From positions 558,001-622,000 of the forward strand of contig OZ244173.1 in assembly GCA_965216515.1 (NCBI GenBank): a stretch of 64,000 bases of DNA, read 5' to 3'. The notes below the pieces were generated by a model, which was not told where the DNA came from, searched no databases, and saw only the letters and a program-made list of their open reading frames with translations. Shown here piece by piece: positions 8,191 through 17,593 of this stretch (positions are counted from its first letter, which is position 1; each line of letters begins with the position of its first letter). Source of the DNA: CAXMRP01 sp965216515. GTDB lineage: Bacteria > Pseudomonadota > Alphaproteobacteria > Rhizobiales > Afifellaceae. The translations under genes were made by a program, and so were the position numbers.

Positions 8191-9430
8191 GCCAGCCCAA
8201 AAGCAGTCGCCGTCATACGATATCGACGCCATCCGCGCCGATTTTCCCATCCTGGCCCGGCGGGTCTACGACAAACCGCTGGTCTATCTCGACAATGGCG
8301 CCTCGGCCCAGAAGCCGCAGGCTGTCATCGATGCGGTCACCAATGTCTATGCGAACGAATACGCCAACGTTCACCGGGGCTTGCATTTCCTGTCCAACGC
8401 CGCCACCGACGCCTACGAGAACGCCCGCGAGATCGTCCGCGGTTTCCTGAATGCCGGCTCGGTGGACGAGATTGTCTTCACCCGTTCGGCAACCGAAGCG
8501 ATCAATCTCGTCGCCCAGTCGTTCGGCAGCATGGTGCTTGGCGAGGGCGACGAAGTGGTGCTGTCAATCATGGAGCATCACTCCAACATCGTCCCCTGGC
8601 ATTTCCACCGCGAACGCAACGGTGCAAAGCTGGTCTGGGTCGATGTTGATGACGACGGCGCCTTCGATCTTGCGCGTTTCGAACAGGCGCTCACCGATCG
8701 CACAAGGATCGTCGCTATCGCCCACATGTCGAATGTGCTCGGCACCATCGTGCCAATCCGCGAGATTTGTCGGCTTGCGCATGCCCGCGGCATTCCGGTT
8801 CTTGTCGACGGCAGCCAGGCGGCGGTCCACACCCGCGTCGATGTCCGGGACATTGGCTGCGATTTTTATGTTTTTACAGGTCACAAGACCTACGGGCCGT
8901 CGGGCATTGGTGTCTTGTGGGCGAAGGCGGACCGCCTGAACGCCATGCCGCCCTATATGGGCGGCGGCGAGATGATCCTCGATGTCACCGAGGACATGGT
9001 TACCTACAACGATCCGCCTCATCGTTTCGAGGCCGGCACGCCACCGATCGTCCAGGCCATCGGGCTCGGCGCCGCGCTCACCTATATGCAGGGCATCGGC
9101 CGGGATGCCATCGCCGCTCACGAGGCGGACCTGGCGGCCTACGCCCACGAGCGGCTTTCCGCGCTCAATTCGGTGCGAATTCTGGGCAATGCCGCCGGCA
9201 AGGGTGCGATCGTGTCCTTCGAAATGGAGGGGCTCCACGCCCACGATGTTTCGATGATTATCGACCGCGAAGGGGTCGCCGTACGCGCCGGTACCCATTG
9301 CGCCCAGCCGCTGCTGACCCGCTTTGGCGTCACATCCACCTGCCGTGCGTCCTTCGGGCTTTACAACACACGCGCTGAGGTCGACGCGCTTGCCGAGGCA
9401 TTGGTGAAAGCCCATGCTTTCCTTACATGA
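8183..9430 (+). CDS. sufS: Cysteine desulfurase SufS (class II)
   Basis: A 415-residue PLP-dependent desulfurase supplying persulfide sulfur to SufBCD. The PLP lysine is Lys235 in TGHKTYGPSGIG, and the persulfide Cys373 is in the class II loop RAGTHCAQPLL. The ATG at 8183 is preceded by GGGAGAGG and overlaps the end of sufD, so translation is coupled. An ATG further upstream (8120) lies inside sufD in another frame and is not needed. No sufE or sufU partner is present in the window. Confidence 0.96.
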   Translation: MAEPAQKQSPSYDIDAIRADFPILARRVYDKPLVYLDNGASAQKPQAVIDAVTNVYANEYANVHRGLHFLSNAATDAYENAREIVRGFLNAGSVDEIVFTRSATEAINLVAQSFGSMVLGEGDEVVLSIMEHHSNIVPWHFHRERNGAKLVWVDVDDDGAFDLARFEQALTDRTRIVAIAHMSNVLGTIVPIREICRLAHARGIPVLVDGSQAAVHTRVDVRDIGCDFYVFTGHKTYGPSGIGVLWAKADRLNAMPPYMGGGEMILDVTEDMVTYNDPPHRFEAGTPPIVQAIGLGAALTYMQGIGRDAIAAHEADLAAYAHERLSALNSVRILGNAAGKGAIVSFEMEGLHAHDVSMIIDREGVAVRAGTHCAQPLLTRFGVTSTCRASFGLYNTRAEVDALAEALVKAHAFLT

Positions 9431-9437
9431 GGCAGAT

Positions 9438-9836
9438 ATGAACGATTTCGCGACCGTCGACCAAAATCCGCCCCTCGAGGACGGACCCAATGCCGCCGAT
9501 GTCACCGGCTCGACCATTCCCGCCGATGAGCTGGAACGGCTGGCCCGCGATATCGTCGCCGCGCTCAAGACGATATACGATCCGGAAATCCCCGCCGATA
9601 TCTATGAGCTGGGCCTGATCTACAAGGTTGACATCGATGACAACCACAATGTCATCGTCGACATGACGTTGACCGCGCCGGGCTGCCCGGTCGCCGGCGA
9701 AATGCCGATCTGGGTGGAGAATGCCGTGGCGTCCGTGCCCGGTGTCTCCGGGGCCAGCGCCCGGATGGTTTTCGATCCGCCATGGACGCCCGACCGCATG
9801 TCCGAAGAGGCCAAGGTCGCCATCGGCTGGTGGTGA
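9438..9836 (+). CDS. sufT: SUF system accessory protein SufT (DUF59/MIP18)
   Basis: A 132-residue MIP18-family protein. The core contains TIYDPEIPADIYELGLIYKV and the conserved cysteine in LTAPGCPVAGEMP, ending with the family hallmark DPPWTPDRMSEEAK. SufT proteins help mature Fe-S proteins. The gene begins seven bases after sufS; an alternative in-frame ATG at 9414 would overlap sufS. The first 35 residues are variable and polar. Confidence 0.93.
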   Translation: MNDFATVDQNPPLEDGPNAADVTGSTIPADELERLARDIVAALKTIYDPEIPADIYELGLIYKVDIDDNHNVIVDMTLTAPGCPVAGEMPIWVENAVASVPGVSGASARMVFDPPWTPDRMSEEAKVAIGWW

Positions 9837-9904
9837 CCGGCCGCGGCAAGATTGACGGGTCGCCGCCGCCGCCCCATATCGAACGCAAAGAGAGTATCAG
9901 GCAG

Positions 9905-10300
9905 ATGACTGTTCCCGGATTTCAGGTTCTGACACTGACCGACGCCGCCGCCGAGCGCGTGCGCGAGATCGTCACCCATGCCGGCGCCGGCGCCAACGGC
10001 GTTCGCATCGGTATCCGCAACGGTGGCTGTGCCGGTATGGAGTATACAGTCGACCTTGTGACCGACCCTGATCCGGGCGACGACATGGTCGAAGCCGGCG
10101 CCGGTGCCCGCGTCTATATCGACCCTGGAGCGAGTTTGTTTCTGCTTGGCACGGAGATGGATTTCGAGGTGACGCGGTTGCGCACCGGGTTCGTCTTCAA
10201 CAATCCCAACCAGACCGGGGCGTGCGGCTGCGGGGAATCGGTGGAACTGAAGCCCGCCGACCGGACCCGGCTGGATCGAACGCAGGCGTCCGGCGGCTAG
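9905..10300 (+). CDS. sufA: A-type Fe-S carrier (SufA/IscA family)
   Basis: A 131-residue A-type carrier that receives clusters from SufBCD and passes them on. The three ligand cysteines are present: one in GGCAGMEY and two in ACGCGES. The ATG at 9905 matches the family start, although the frame is open back to 9782 inside sufT. Last gene of the SUF operon by function. The 25-residue polar C-terminal extension after GCGES is longer than usual. A second carrier, ErpA, is encoded at 46406-46753. Confidence 0.92.
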   Translation: MTVPGFQVLTLTDAAAERVREIVTHAGAGANGVRIGIRNGGCAGMEYTVDLVTDPDPGDDMVEAGAGARVYIDPGASLFLLGTEMDFEVTRLRTGFVFNNPNQTGACGCGESVELKPADRTRLDRTQASGG

Positions 10301-10334
10301 GCCGCGCCCGGCACCAACTGGAGCGGAGCGCGCC

Positions 10335-10706
10335 ATGGATCCCGATTACCTTTGCGATCTTTTCCAGCCGTTCGGCGAAATCGCCATTCGCCGGATGTTT
10401 GGCGGGCAGGGCATCTACCATGATGGCCTGATGTTCGCCCTGGTCGCCGATGGCGAGCTCTACCTCAAGGTCGATGAAAGCAACCGGGATGTCTTTTGCG
10501 GCGCCGGCTCGACACCCTTCACATACACCGGCAAAGGCAAAGCGGTCGAAATGTCCTACTGGCGGCTGCCGGAAAGCGCCATCGACGATCCCGATGAAAT
10601 GAAGGAATGGGCCGATAGCGCCTATAGCGCGGCTCTTCGCGCAAAGGCGGCCAAGAGCAAAAGTCCGGCAAAGCGGAAACCGGGTCGGAAAAAGGCGTCT
10701 AGCTGA
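10335..10706 (+). CDS. TfoX N-terminal-domain protein
   Basis: A 123-residue protein whose first 95 residues match TfoX_N (LFQPFGEIAIRRMFGGQGIYHDGLMFALV, then LYLKVDE and MSYWRLPE). It lacks the C-terminal TfoX domain of Sxy/TfoX competence regulators, and stand-alone forms are of unknown function. The Lys/Ser-rich tail is probably disordered. It starts 34 bases after sufA and may be read from the SUF operon. Its stop overlaps head-on with the stop of the RNA helicase gene. Confidence 0.85.
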   Translation: MDPDYLCDLFQPFGEIAIRRMFGGQGIYHDGLMFALVADGELYLKVDESNRDVFCGAGSTPFTYTGKGKAVEMSYWRLPESAIDDPDEMKEWADSAYSAALRAKAAKSKSPAKRKPGRKKASS

Positions 10707-12270
10707 CCGCTTCCTCTTCCTTGGCCGGCACGCGGGTCGGACGCAGCATGAACGCCGGCACATGGTCGCAGAATCCGACCTTGTCGGAATCGGATTTGCC
10801 GCCGCGCCGTTTGCGCTCGTCAGCGCCTGCACCGGGTGCGTCGGCCGTTTCACCGGCCTCCTGGGCCGCATCGGCATGCGCTGGCGAATCCACGCCGGCC
10901 GCAGATTCCGCTTCGGCCGCGCGACCCGATCGCCGGCGCCGGCTACGCCGGCTGTCTGACGTCTTCTTTGTCGCCTCTTCGGATCCATCGTCTGCCGATG
11001 CACCGGCTGTCGCATCGGCGTTCCCGTCCGCCGCCTTGTCGGATGCGCCTTTCGACGCCTTGGTCGATGCCCTGGCGGAACGTTTGGTCGGCCGTTTCCT
11101 GCGCTTGGGCGCATCTTCGGCGTCGGCATCAGCGGTATCCGGTGTTTTGCCGGCGGCCATCACCTCGATCGTCTGTCCGATCAGGTTTTCAATTGCCGCG
11201 ATGTATTTCTTGTCTGCCGACGTGGCAATCGACACCGCGGCGCCGCTGCGGCCTGCGCGCCCGGTACGGCCGATCCGGTGCACATAATCTTCCGCATGGG
11301 TCGGCACGTCAAAGTTGAAAATGTGGGACACCGCCGGGATGTCGAGGCCACGCGCCGCCACGTCGCTGGCCACCAGGAGTGTGATTTTGTTGTCGCGGAA
11401 GCTGTCGAGTGTTTTCAGCCGGTGGTGCTGGTCCATGTCGCCGTGCAGGGCGCCAACCGAATAGCCGTGCCGCTCCAACGAACGCTGTACGGTGGCAACA
11501 TCGCGTTTGCGGTTGCAGAAGATAATGGCGTTGGTCAGACCCTCCGCCGTATCGATGAGCTGGCGCAGGCTTGCCCGCTTTTCCGCCGGCTTGGCGCCGG
11601 AGCGCATGATGGCCTGGGATACATTGTCGGCCGTTGATGCCGGCTTGGCGACCTCCACCCGGACGGGATTTTGCAGAAACTGGTCCGCGAGCCGGCCGAT
11701 CTCCGGCGGCATGGTGGCCGAAAACAACAGTGTTTGCCGGGTGAAGGGGATCAGTTTCACGATCCGCTCGATGTCGGGTATGAAACCCATATCGAGCATC
11801 CGGTCGGCTTCGTCGATGACCAGGATTTCCACCCCGGTCAGCAGCAGGCGGCCACGCTCGAAATGGTCAAGAAGCCGGCCTGGCGTGGCGATCAGCACAT
11901 CGGCGCCGCGGGTTATCTTCTTGTCCTGCTCCTCAAAGGACACGCCGCCGATCAACAGCGCGACGGTCAGTTTGTGGTGGATACCGTATTTTTCGAAATT
12001 TTCCTCAACCTGCGCGGCGAGTTCGCGCGTTGGCTCCAGGATCAGCGTACGCGGCATCCGCGCTCGCGCCCGCCCGCGTTCCAGTGCCGTTAGCATGGGC
12101 AAAACAAACGAGGCGGTCTTGCCGGTGCCGGTCTGGGCGATGCCGACCAGATCGCGCCGGGCAAGCACGTGCGGTATCGCCTGTTCCTGAATGGGTGTGG
12201 GTGTCGTGTAGCCGGCGAGCCCAACGGCGTCGACGACTTTGTTGCTTAGTCCAAGGGTATCAAATGTCAT
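10699..12270 (-). CDS. rhlE: DEAD-box ATP-dependent RNA helicase (RhlE-like)
   Basis: A 523-residue RNA helicase. Motifs in order: Q motif TTPTPIQEQAIP, AQTGTGKT (I), PTRELAAQ (Ia), TPGRLLDH (Ib), VIDEADRMLD (II), FSATMP (III), then DVAARGLDIP (V) and HRIGRTGRAGR (VI). A C-terminal tail from about residue 375 is rich in Lys, Arg, Ala and Ser, typical of RNA-binding extensions in RhlE-type enzymes. Likely role is RNA remodelling in ribosome assembly or cold adaptation. It is preceded by a 428-bp gene-free leader. Assignment to RhlE rather than another DEAD subfamily is by resemblance. Confidence 0.9.
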   Translation of the reverse strand: MTFDTLGLSNKVVDAVGLAGYTTPTPIQEQAIPHVLARRDLVGIAQTGTGKTASFVLPMLTALERGRARARMPRTLILEPTRELAAQVEENFEKYGIHHKLTVALLIGGVSFEEQDKKITRGADVLIATPGRLLDHFERGRLLLTGVEILVIDEADRMLDMGFIPDIERIVKLIPFTRQTLLFSATMPPEIGRLADQFLQNPVRVEVAKPASTADNVSQAIMRSGAKPAEKRASLRQLIDTAEGLTNAIIFCNRKRDVATVQRSLERHGYSVGALHGDMDQHHRLKTLDSFRDNKITLLVASDVAARGLDIPAVSHIFNFDVPTHAEDYVHRIGRTGRAGRSGAAVSIATSADKKYIAAIENLIGQTIEVMAAGKTPDTADADAEDAPKRRKRPTKRSARASTKASKGASDKAADGNADATAGASADDGSEEATKKTSDSRRSRRRRSGRAAEAESAAGVDSPAHADAAQEAGETADAPGAGADERKRRGGKSDSDKVGFCDHVPAFMLRPTRVPAKEEEAVS

Positions 12271-12698
12271 ACAGATTTTCGTTCCTGCCGGATAACTCGA
12301 CGGTCAGGTTGTCAGGTTTTGGCACAATTGCGCGTGCCTTTGGGTCCGGTATCAGCAATTCGCGGGGCTTTTCAAGCACTGAATGGAAAAAAGCCTAAAT
12401 TTTTTCCGCGACAGATGGGCACAATTCGCCCGTTTTTTTTCGCTTCACAAAAAAACGCCGACAACCACAGGTATAATCGACGCCGATTGTTCCGGGTTTG
12501 ATTGCGGCGCGCGACGATGCGCCGGGCCTGGCCGTCCGGCAAGCCATCCCGGCACCTATGCGCGCCCGCCCGCCGGTACCCGCTCCAGGTTTCGCTTCTG
12601 GGCTTCGCTTCCGGGCTTCGCTTCCGGGCGCACGGCAGGGCGCCGCCAAACCCGGCAAGAACAGCACCGGCGGCAGGGCGAAACGCCTCAATTGGCAC
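12271..12698. other. Gene-free leader upstream of the RNA helicase
   Basis: These 428 bp lie between the end of the SulP gene and the start of the helicase, both on the minus strand. The part near the helicase (12380-12480) is AT-rich with runs of six to eight A/T, unlike the neighbourhood, and probably holds the helicase promoter and leader. At 12588-12625 a 13-bp unit (GGGCTTCGCTTCC) occurs in about three tandem copies. Open frames here show no family resemblance. Confidence 0.5.
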
Positions 12699-14909
12699 TC
12701 AGCGCAAGATGGCTTCCAGCATCCGGTTGCTGTCGGCGAGCTTTCGCGAGAGCCGGCGCGCCATAAACCGGTGAAACGTTGCAACGAGCAGCGGACGCTC
12801 GCTTTCCATCGCCGCCAATTTTGATCCGGTGAGCCGGCGGGCGTGGCAGATTTCATCGGCAACCACGGAGGCTGTTCTGGGTACGCGGAGATAGGCACCG
12901 ATTTCCCCGACGACCGTACCCGCGCCCATTGTGCGCAGTCGCACATTGTTGCCGTTGGCAAGCTCCAGCATCACTGTCGCCCGGCCCGATTCTATGAAAA
13001 TGATGTCATCAGACGGTGCCCCCTGTGCCAAAAGCCGCTCGCCGGGCTGGAATGTGTGCTCCTCCAGATAACCAATGAAGGCCCGGGCCTGGTTTTCGCC
13101 GAAGATATCAGCCGCCAGGCTGTCCTGGAGAGTCACCGGATGCTCCGGATCGCTCGCCGGATGGGCGCGCAGGGTCTCCTCTTCACACCATTCAAGGCCG
13201 CTATCCAGATCCTTGAAGGCGACGAAAGCGTCGGGTTCTACCTCCAGGTTGCGGAGGCGCGTGGCCAGATGGCCGGGTATGCCGGTGACCACCAGTGACA
13301 CGGCATGGTCCTGCAGAAGGTGAACGAGCTTCTCGAACCCCTGCAGGGCCGAGGAATCCAGACCCGTGACATGCCGGAAATCGATCAGGAGCCGTTCAAG
13401 TCTCGGTTGCGCCTCGGCGATCTTGTCGCGCACGTGATCGTATATCTGGTTGGCCGTGCCGAAAAACACATAACCCTGCAAGACCATGACCGCGGTTTGC
13501 GCTCCGCGTGCGTTCAACACCGCTTCTTCGGTGGCAGGACGGTCAACATTGCTGTGGATTTGATTGCCGGGGAATTCCTGCCGCACCACGTTGATATTGG
13601 AATAGGCGACGATGAACAGGATCGTTCCGGTAACGACACCAAGTCCGATACCTTCCAGAAATCCGACCATCGCCGCCACGACGAAGATGAGCACGATGAT
13701 CAGGAAATCGAGCGCCGGAAGCCGGTTCCACTCCCGGTGCAGGCCGCCGAACAGCAGGTCCATGCCGAGAAAGAGCACCACGCCGGCGACAATCGCCTTC
13801 GGCACAAATGCCAGAACACCGGCGCCGAAGAAAAATGCGAACGCACACACCGCCGCTGCGGTCAGGCCGACGGCGCGGGTGTCGGCACCCAGCCGGTTGG
13901 CCAGGATCGTCAGGCTGAGTAGAGGATAACCAACGATGCCACCGCCCAGCCCGGAGACCAGGTTGGCGCAGCCGGCCGACACCAGGTCCCGGTTCAGATC
14001 CACGTTTTTTCGTGTCGCCGCTTCGATGCCGGACACATTGAGCAGGATGCCAAGCACAGAGATGATGACGATCGTCAGGATCTCGATGAAAGCGCGCAGA
14101 GGCGGCAGGCTGCCGTGCCGGACGATCAGGGCCGGGTCGATACTGCTTACAAATCCGCTACCCGGAAACGGTCCCAGCAGGAAACCGCGCGATCGGGCTT
14201 CGCCGATCGACACGCCGGCAACCGCCAGCGCCAGGTAGAACAGGACAAGCGATCCGATGATGATGGTCGGCAGGGTCAACGGGCGCCGAATGCGCCATGA
14301 GCCGGCGAGCAGCGCCAGTCCCACCAATGTACCGGGGATCCAGACCGCGGCAACGTCCGTAGGCAGCAGCGCGTGAAGATTGGCCAGGGTCAGGGTCGTC
14401 CCCGCCATCAGGCCGAAGGCGCCCTTGACCAGCAGCCAGCCGGTCGCCGCCAGGAATCCGGCCATGACCGGGTAGGGGATGTACCGCACGAGGTTTCCCA
14501 GCCGGAAATAGCCAAGACACAGGAACGCCGAGGCGGTCAGGAACGACGCCGTGGCGAGGGTGACATAGGCGGTTGCGTAGAGCTGGTCGGCGCTGGCGCC
14601 GGGCGGCAGCGCCGCGGCCGCCGAGCCGATGGCGATGGCCAAAACAGCCGCAGTCGCATCCTGCGGGCCGCCGATCGTGCCCGGCGAGGACGCAAGTGAC
14701 GTTATCAGGGCCATGACCGTGGCGCTGAACAGGCCGATCCCGATCGCTCGCGGCAGGCCCGCCGCCAATACTTCGGAAAAGGCGACAGCAGAGAACGATA
14801 TGGAGTAGGTGACGAGCAGAACGCCGACCACAAGCCCGCTGGCGATCAGCGATGCGGCATGCAACACGCCATGGCGCGCACGCGGAGCGATACCGGCCTG
14901 TTCCGCCAT
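12699..14909 (-). CDS. SulP anion transporter with STAS and cyclic-nucleotide-binding domains
   Basis: A 736-residue inner-membrane protein. Residues about 15-445 form the SulP core with some 10-12 hydrophobic segments and the family region around TIGGPQDATAAVLA and YPVMAGFLAATGW. A STAS domain follows (about 460-580; FRHVTGLDSSAL), then a C-terminal cNMP-binding domain (about 605-730) whose phosphate-binding motif reads GEIGAYLRVPRTASV, with the expected Glu and Arg. Substrate is an inorganic anion such as sulfate or bicarbonate. Cyclic-nucleotide gating is inferred from the domain. The start could also be the ATG at 14948; neither has a clear Shine-Dalgarno. Confidence 0.9.
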   Translation of the reverse strand: MAEQAGIAPRARHGVLHAASLIASGLVVGVLLVTYSISFSAVAFSEVLAAGLPRAIGIGLFSATVMALITSLASSPGTIGGPQDATAAVLAIAIGSAAAALPPGASADQLYATAYVTLATASFLTASAFLCLGYFRLGNLVRYIPYPVMAGFLAATGWLLVKGAFGLMAGTTLTLANLHALLPTDVAAVWIPGTLVGLALLAGSWRIRRPLTLPTIIIGSLVLFYLALAVAGVSIGEARSRGFLLGPFPGSGFVSSIDPALIVRHGSLPPLRAFIEILTIVIISVLGILLNVSGIEAATRKNVDLNRDLVSAGCANLVSGLGGGIVGYPLLSLTILANRLGADTRAVGLTAAAVCAFAFFFGAGVLAFVPKAIVAGVVLFLGMDLLFGGLHREWNRLPALDFLIIVLIFVVAAMVGFLEGIGLGVVTGTILFIVAYSNINVVRQEFPGNQIHSNVDRPATEEAVLNARGAQTAVMVLQGYVFFGTANQIYDHVRDKIAEAQPRLERLLIDFRHVTGLDSSALQGFEKLVHLLQDHAVSLVVTGIPGHLATRLRNLEVEPDAFVAFKDLDSGLEWCEEETLRAHPASDPEHPVTLQDSLAADIFGENQARAFIGYLEEHTFQPGERLLAQGAPSDDIIFIESGRATVMLELANGNNVRLRTMGAGTVVGEIGAYLRVPRTASVVADEICHARRLTGSKLAAMESERPLLVATFHRFMARRLSRKLADSNRMLEAILR

Positions 14910-15182
14910 TTTGTTGTCTGCGCCCCCGCTGCTGCAACGACCTGCCATGCCGGTCGATGACCATCATTGTCATTTGGCGTCCGAAGTCGAGAGGTCGGGC
15001 AGATCAGTGGTGGTCGGGCGAATTCGGGCATCGTCGGCGCCGGATATCGATATTAATTTCGAAATGCTCGAATTTGGCCGCATTTGTTAACGAAACCGTA
15101 GCCTTAACGGATTCCTCACAATTTCAGTCGTATGTCCGTTGTAGGGGCAAAAACCACGTTCTTGCGTATGGAGTATCGCGTC

Positions 15183-15797
15183 ATGAAAAGGTCATTGGGA
15201 TTGGCCGTTTCCGCTTTCGTTATGGCGGGGTCGGCACAATCGGCAGATTTCTTCCAGGACACACCGCAATCCTATTCGCCGGTCGCCGCCGGTTACAACT
15301 GGGCCGGCGGATATATTGGCGCCCACGCCGGCTATGGCTGGGGCGATGCCGAGATTGCCGGCATCCCCGACATCGACATCGACGGTTGGGTGGGCGGCAT
15401 TCACGCCGGTTACAACTATCTCTACGGTTCGACCCTTCTTGGTGTCGAGTTCGATGCATCTCTTTCCGGCATCGACGGTGGTGGTTTCGGGATCGCCATC
15501 GACAATCAGTGGCTTGCCTCCGCTCGGGGCCGTCTCGGCTACGCGATGGGCCGCTACATGGTCTATGCCACGGGCGGTCTGGCGCTCGCCGGTGCAGAGG
15601 CAAACGTCGGCGGACCCACGGCGTCCAACACCCATGTTGGCTGGGTTGGCGGCCTGGGCGCCGAGGCATTCCTCACCGAAAACATTGTCGGCCGGCTGGA
15701 ATGGCTGCACTATGACGTTGGCGACGAGAGCTATTTCGGCGTCGCCGGCGAAGGCCATGTCGATGTTCTTCGGGTCGGCGCGAGCTACAAGTTCTAG
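15183..15797 (+). CDS. Outer-membrane beta-barrel protein (Omp25/Omp31-like)
   Basis: A 204-residue secreted protein. A signal peptide (MKRSLGLAVSAFVMAGSAQSA, cleaved near residue 21) precedes an 8-stranded barrel. YNWAGGYIGAHAGYGWG opens the barrel, GYNYLYG and ARGRLGYAMGRYMVYATGGLA are typical strands, and the protein ends in VGASYKF with a terminal Phe for BAM recognition. Such porin-like proteins are abundant surface proteins in Rhizobiales. It has its own terminator and is probably monocistronic. Confidence 0.88.
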   Translation: MKRSLGLAVSAFVMAGSAQSADFFQDTPQSYSPVAAGYNWAGGYIGAHAGYGWGDAEIAGIPDIDIDGWVGGIHAGYNYLYGSTLLGVEFDASLSGIDGGGFGIAIDNQWLASARGRLGYAMGRYMVYATGGLALAGAEANVGGPTASNTHVGWVGGLGAEAFLTENIVGRLEWLHYDVGDESYFGVAGEGHVDVLRVGASYKF

Positions 15798-15826
15798 GGT
15801 TTGCCGCACTCGTTGTTCGTCATGAC

Positions 15827-15855
15827 AAAAGCCCGGCAATGCGCCGGGCTTTTTT
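15827..15855. terminator. Bidirectional intrinsic terminator
   Basis: The stem AGCCCGGC / GCCGGGCT with a five-base loop is flanked by A4 on the left and T6 on the right. It sits between the convergent barrel gene (ends 15797) and OmpA-like gene (ends 15902) and can serve both. Confidence 0.85.
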
Positions 15856-15901
15856 CTTGGTCGGTCCGGCGGCTTGGCCCGCGGCCAGCCTCCGGTGCGC
15901 C

Positions 15902-17515
15902 TCAGTATTGCGAGGTCTGCATCAGGCCATACAGGTTTCGCGCCGTCACCCGCCGGTTGCGCCGCTCCGCGTGGAGCGTCGGAACCTTCAGATAGGCCTC
16001 GCCATACCCCTGGGTGACCAGGTTCTCCGGCGGAACGCCGAAGCTTTCCGAAAGCACGATCGCCACCGATTCCGCGCGCTGCGCCGACAGGATCAGATTG
16101 TACGTCTCCGATCCCACGGCATCGGTGTGGCCCTCAATCAGGATCAGCGCGCCTGGCGTGCGGATCAGCACTTCGCCGATCGCATAGGCAAGGCGGGACA
16201 GCGCCGGGATCTGGCTCGGCGCAATCAGAGCGCTGCCGGTATCGAAGGTGATCGCATCAAGATCGATCCGCCACGTCAGGTCGCGGACCTGGTGATTGTA
16301 GAGGATCTCGTCCAGCGTGTAGGGCTGATCGATCTTCGCCACCGGCGGGGCGGCGAGCGCTTCATAAACATCCTCGCGCCGGGTTTGCCGGTTCAGGTCC
16401 ACGACGCGCGTGCGCGGCGGCGTGTTGAACAGTACCTTCGGCAAGTTGACCTCGATATTGACCCGGGGCCGCCGGTCGGGCCGGATGCGGTTGTCAACCA
16501 GGATATGCTCGCGGCCTTTCCGATCACGCCGGAACCGGACGATGATGTCCCCGTGGCGGTCGCGCAGGGTCACGATCTGACTGCCGTTTTCGCGATAGAT
16601 CGTCGTGCGTGTCCTGCCGTTGCGGAGCCGTTCTACCTTGACATCGTTCGCGCCGCGCAGTGCCCGGTCTTCGTTTTCCTCGCGATGAATGAACACCCGG
16701 CCGGACTTGTCGCGCAGGATCGTCCGGCCCTTGTTGGTACCGACCACCTTTGCGCCTTCCGGCGTATCGATCTGCTCGCGCAACTCCTGGTTTTGCCTCC
16801 GCGCGGCACGCAGCTTCCTGCGCAGCTTCTTCACGCGCGGATCGACCGTTTCGCCTTTGATGCCGGTCTCCTCGGCGGCCTGCTCGGCGGCCGCCTCTTC
16901 AGCCGCCTTAGCAGCGGCTTCCGCCGCCGCCTGGGCTGCGGCTCTGGCTTCCGCCTCCGCGGCCGCCTTCGCTGCCTTTCTGGCTGCCCGCCTGGCCTTT
17001 TTTGCGGCCTTTGCCTCTGCTTTCGCCGCGGCCTCCGCGGCTGCCCTGGCGGCCGCTTCTGCCTCGGCACGGGCGCGCGCCTCGGCTTCCGCTTGGGCCT
17101 GTGCCTCGGCTTCTGCCTGGGCCTGCGCCTCCGCCCGGGCCCGTTCGGCCGCTTCCGCTTCACGCTGTTTGCGTTTGCGCGCCTTCTTGCGAGCCTTGTC
17201 CGTCGGTTGCGTGTTCTCCGATGCCGTAGCGTCGTTCGACGATGCACCGGCGGCGGCCAGCAGGTCTTCCAGATCGCGCCGGGCACGGCGAACCGCCCTG
17301 CGGGCAGCCTTGATGTCGCCGCCATTGGCCTTGGCTTCCAGAAGCGCCTGCTCGGCAACCAGCAGGTTTTGCCGTGCAATGAGAATATCCTGCGACTCGG
17401 CCGCCTGGGCGATGACAAAGCTGCGTGCCGGGTCGGCGATCGCAGCCGGCGCCGTCAGCGCAGGCACACCGAGAATGAACGCCGCGACTGCGGCGAACCG
17501 ATAGATTGAGGTCAT
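15902..17515 (-). CDS. OmpA-family protein with Ala/Glu/Lys-rich coiled coil
   Basis: A 537-residue envelope protein. A signal peptide covers about residues 1-28 (cut after TAPAAIA). Residues about 105-225 are almost pure Ala, Glu, Lys, Arg and Gln, predicted as one long helix resembling TolA. A middle region with basic repeats (VERLRNGRTRTTIYRENG) follows, and the C-terminal OmpA peptidoglycan-binding domain carries ITFDTGSALI, EGHTDAVG and the RRNRRV end. It could span from the outer membrane to the wall. The start at 17515 has AAGGA eight bases upstream. The middle region is seen in EF-hand/OmpA proteins of rhizobia; function unknown. Confidence 0.85.
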   Translation of the reverse strand: MTSIYRFAAVAAFILGVPALTAPAAIADPARSFVIAQAAESQDILIARQNLLVAEQALLEAKANGGDIKAARRAVRRARRDLEDLLAAAGASSNDATASENTQPTDKARKKARKRKQREAEAAERARAEAQAQAEAEAQAQAEAEARARAEAEAAARAAAEAAAKAEAKAAKKARRAARKAAKAAAEAEARAAAQAAAEAAAKAAEEAAAEQAAEETGIKGETVDPRVKKLRRKLRAARRQNQELREQIDTPEGAKVVGTNKGRTILRDKSGRVFIHREENEDRALRGANDVKVERLRNGRTRTTIYRENGSQIVTLRDRHGDIIVRFRRDRKGREHILVDNRIRPDRRPRVNIEVNLPKVLFNTPPRTRVVDLNRQTRREDVYEALAAPPVAKIDQPYTLDEILYNHQVRDLTWRIDLDAITFDTGSALIAPSQIPALSRLAYAIGEVLIRTPGALILIEGHTDAVGSETYNLILSAQRAESVAIVLSESFGVPPENLVTQGYGEAYLKVPTLHAERRNRRVTARNLYGLMQTSQY

Positions 17516-17593
17516 TGATCCAATCCTTTTACCCACATTTCCACCAGTGTCGCAATCCCAAGCTGAATGGGACTTGAACGGCGTTCTGATTGC

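Noticed and set aside
12472..12477. TATAAT on the plus strand in the helicase leader
   Set aside because: No good -35 element is found 16-18 bases upstream, and no plus-strand gene follows.
12372..12698. Minus-strand frame of about 108 codons between SulP and the helicase
   Set aside because: Composition is Arg-rich, as in a non-coding GC-rich frame; part of it comes from the 13-bp repeats, and there is no family match.
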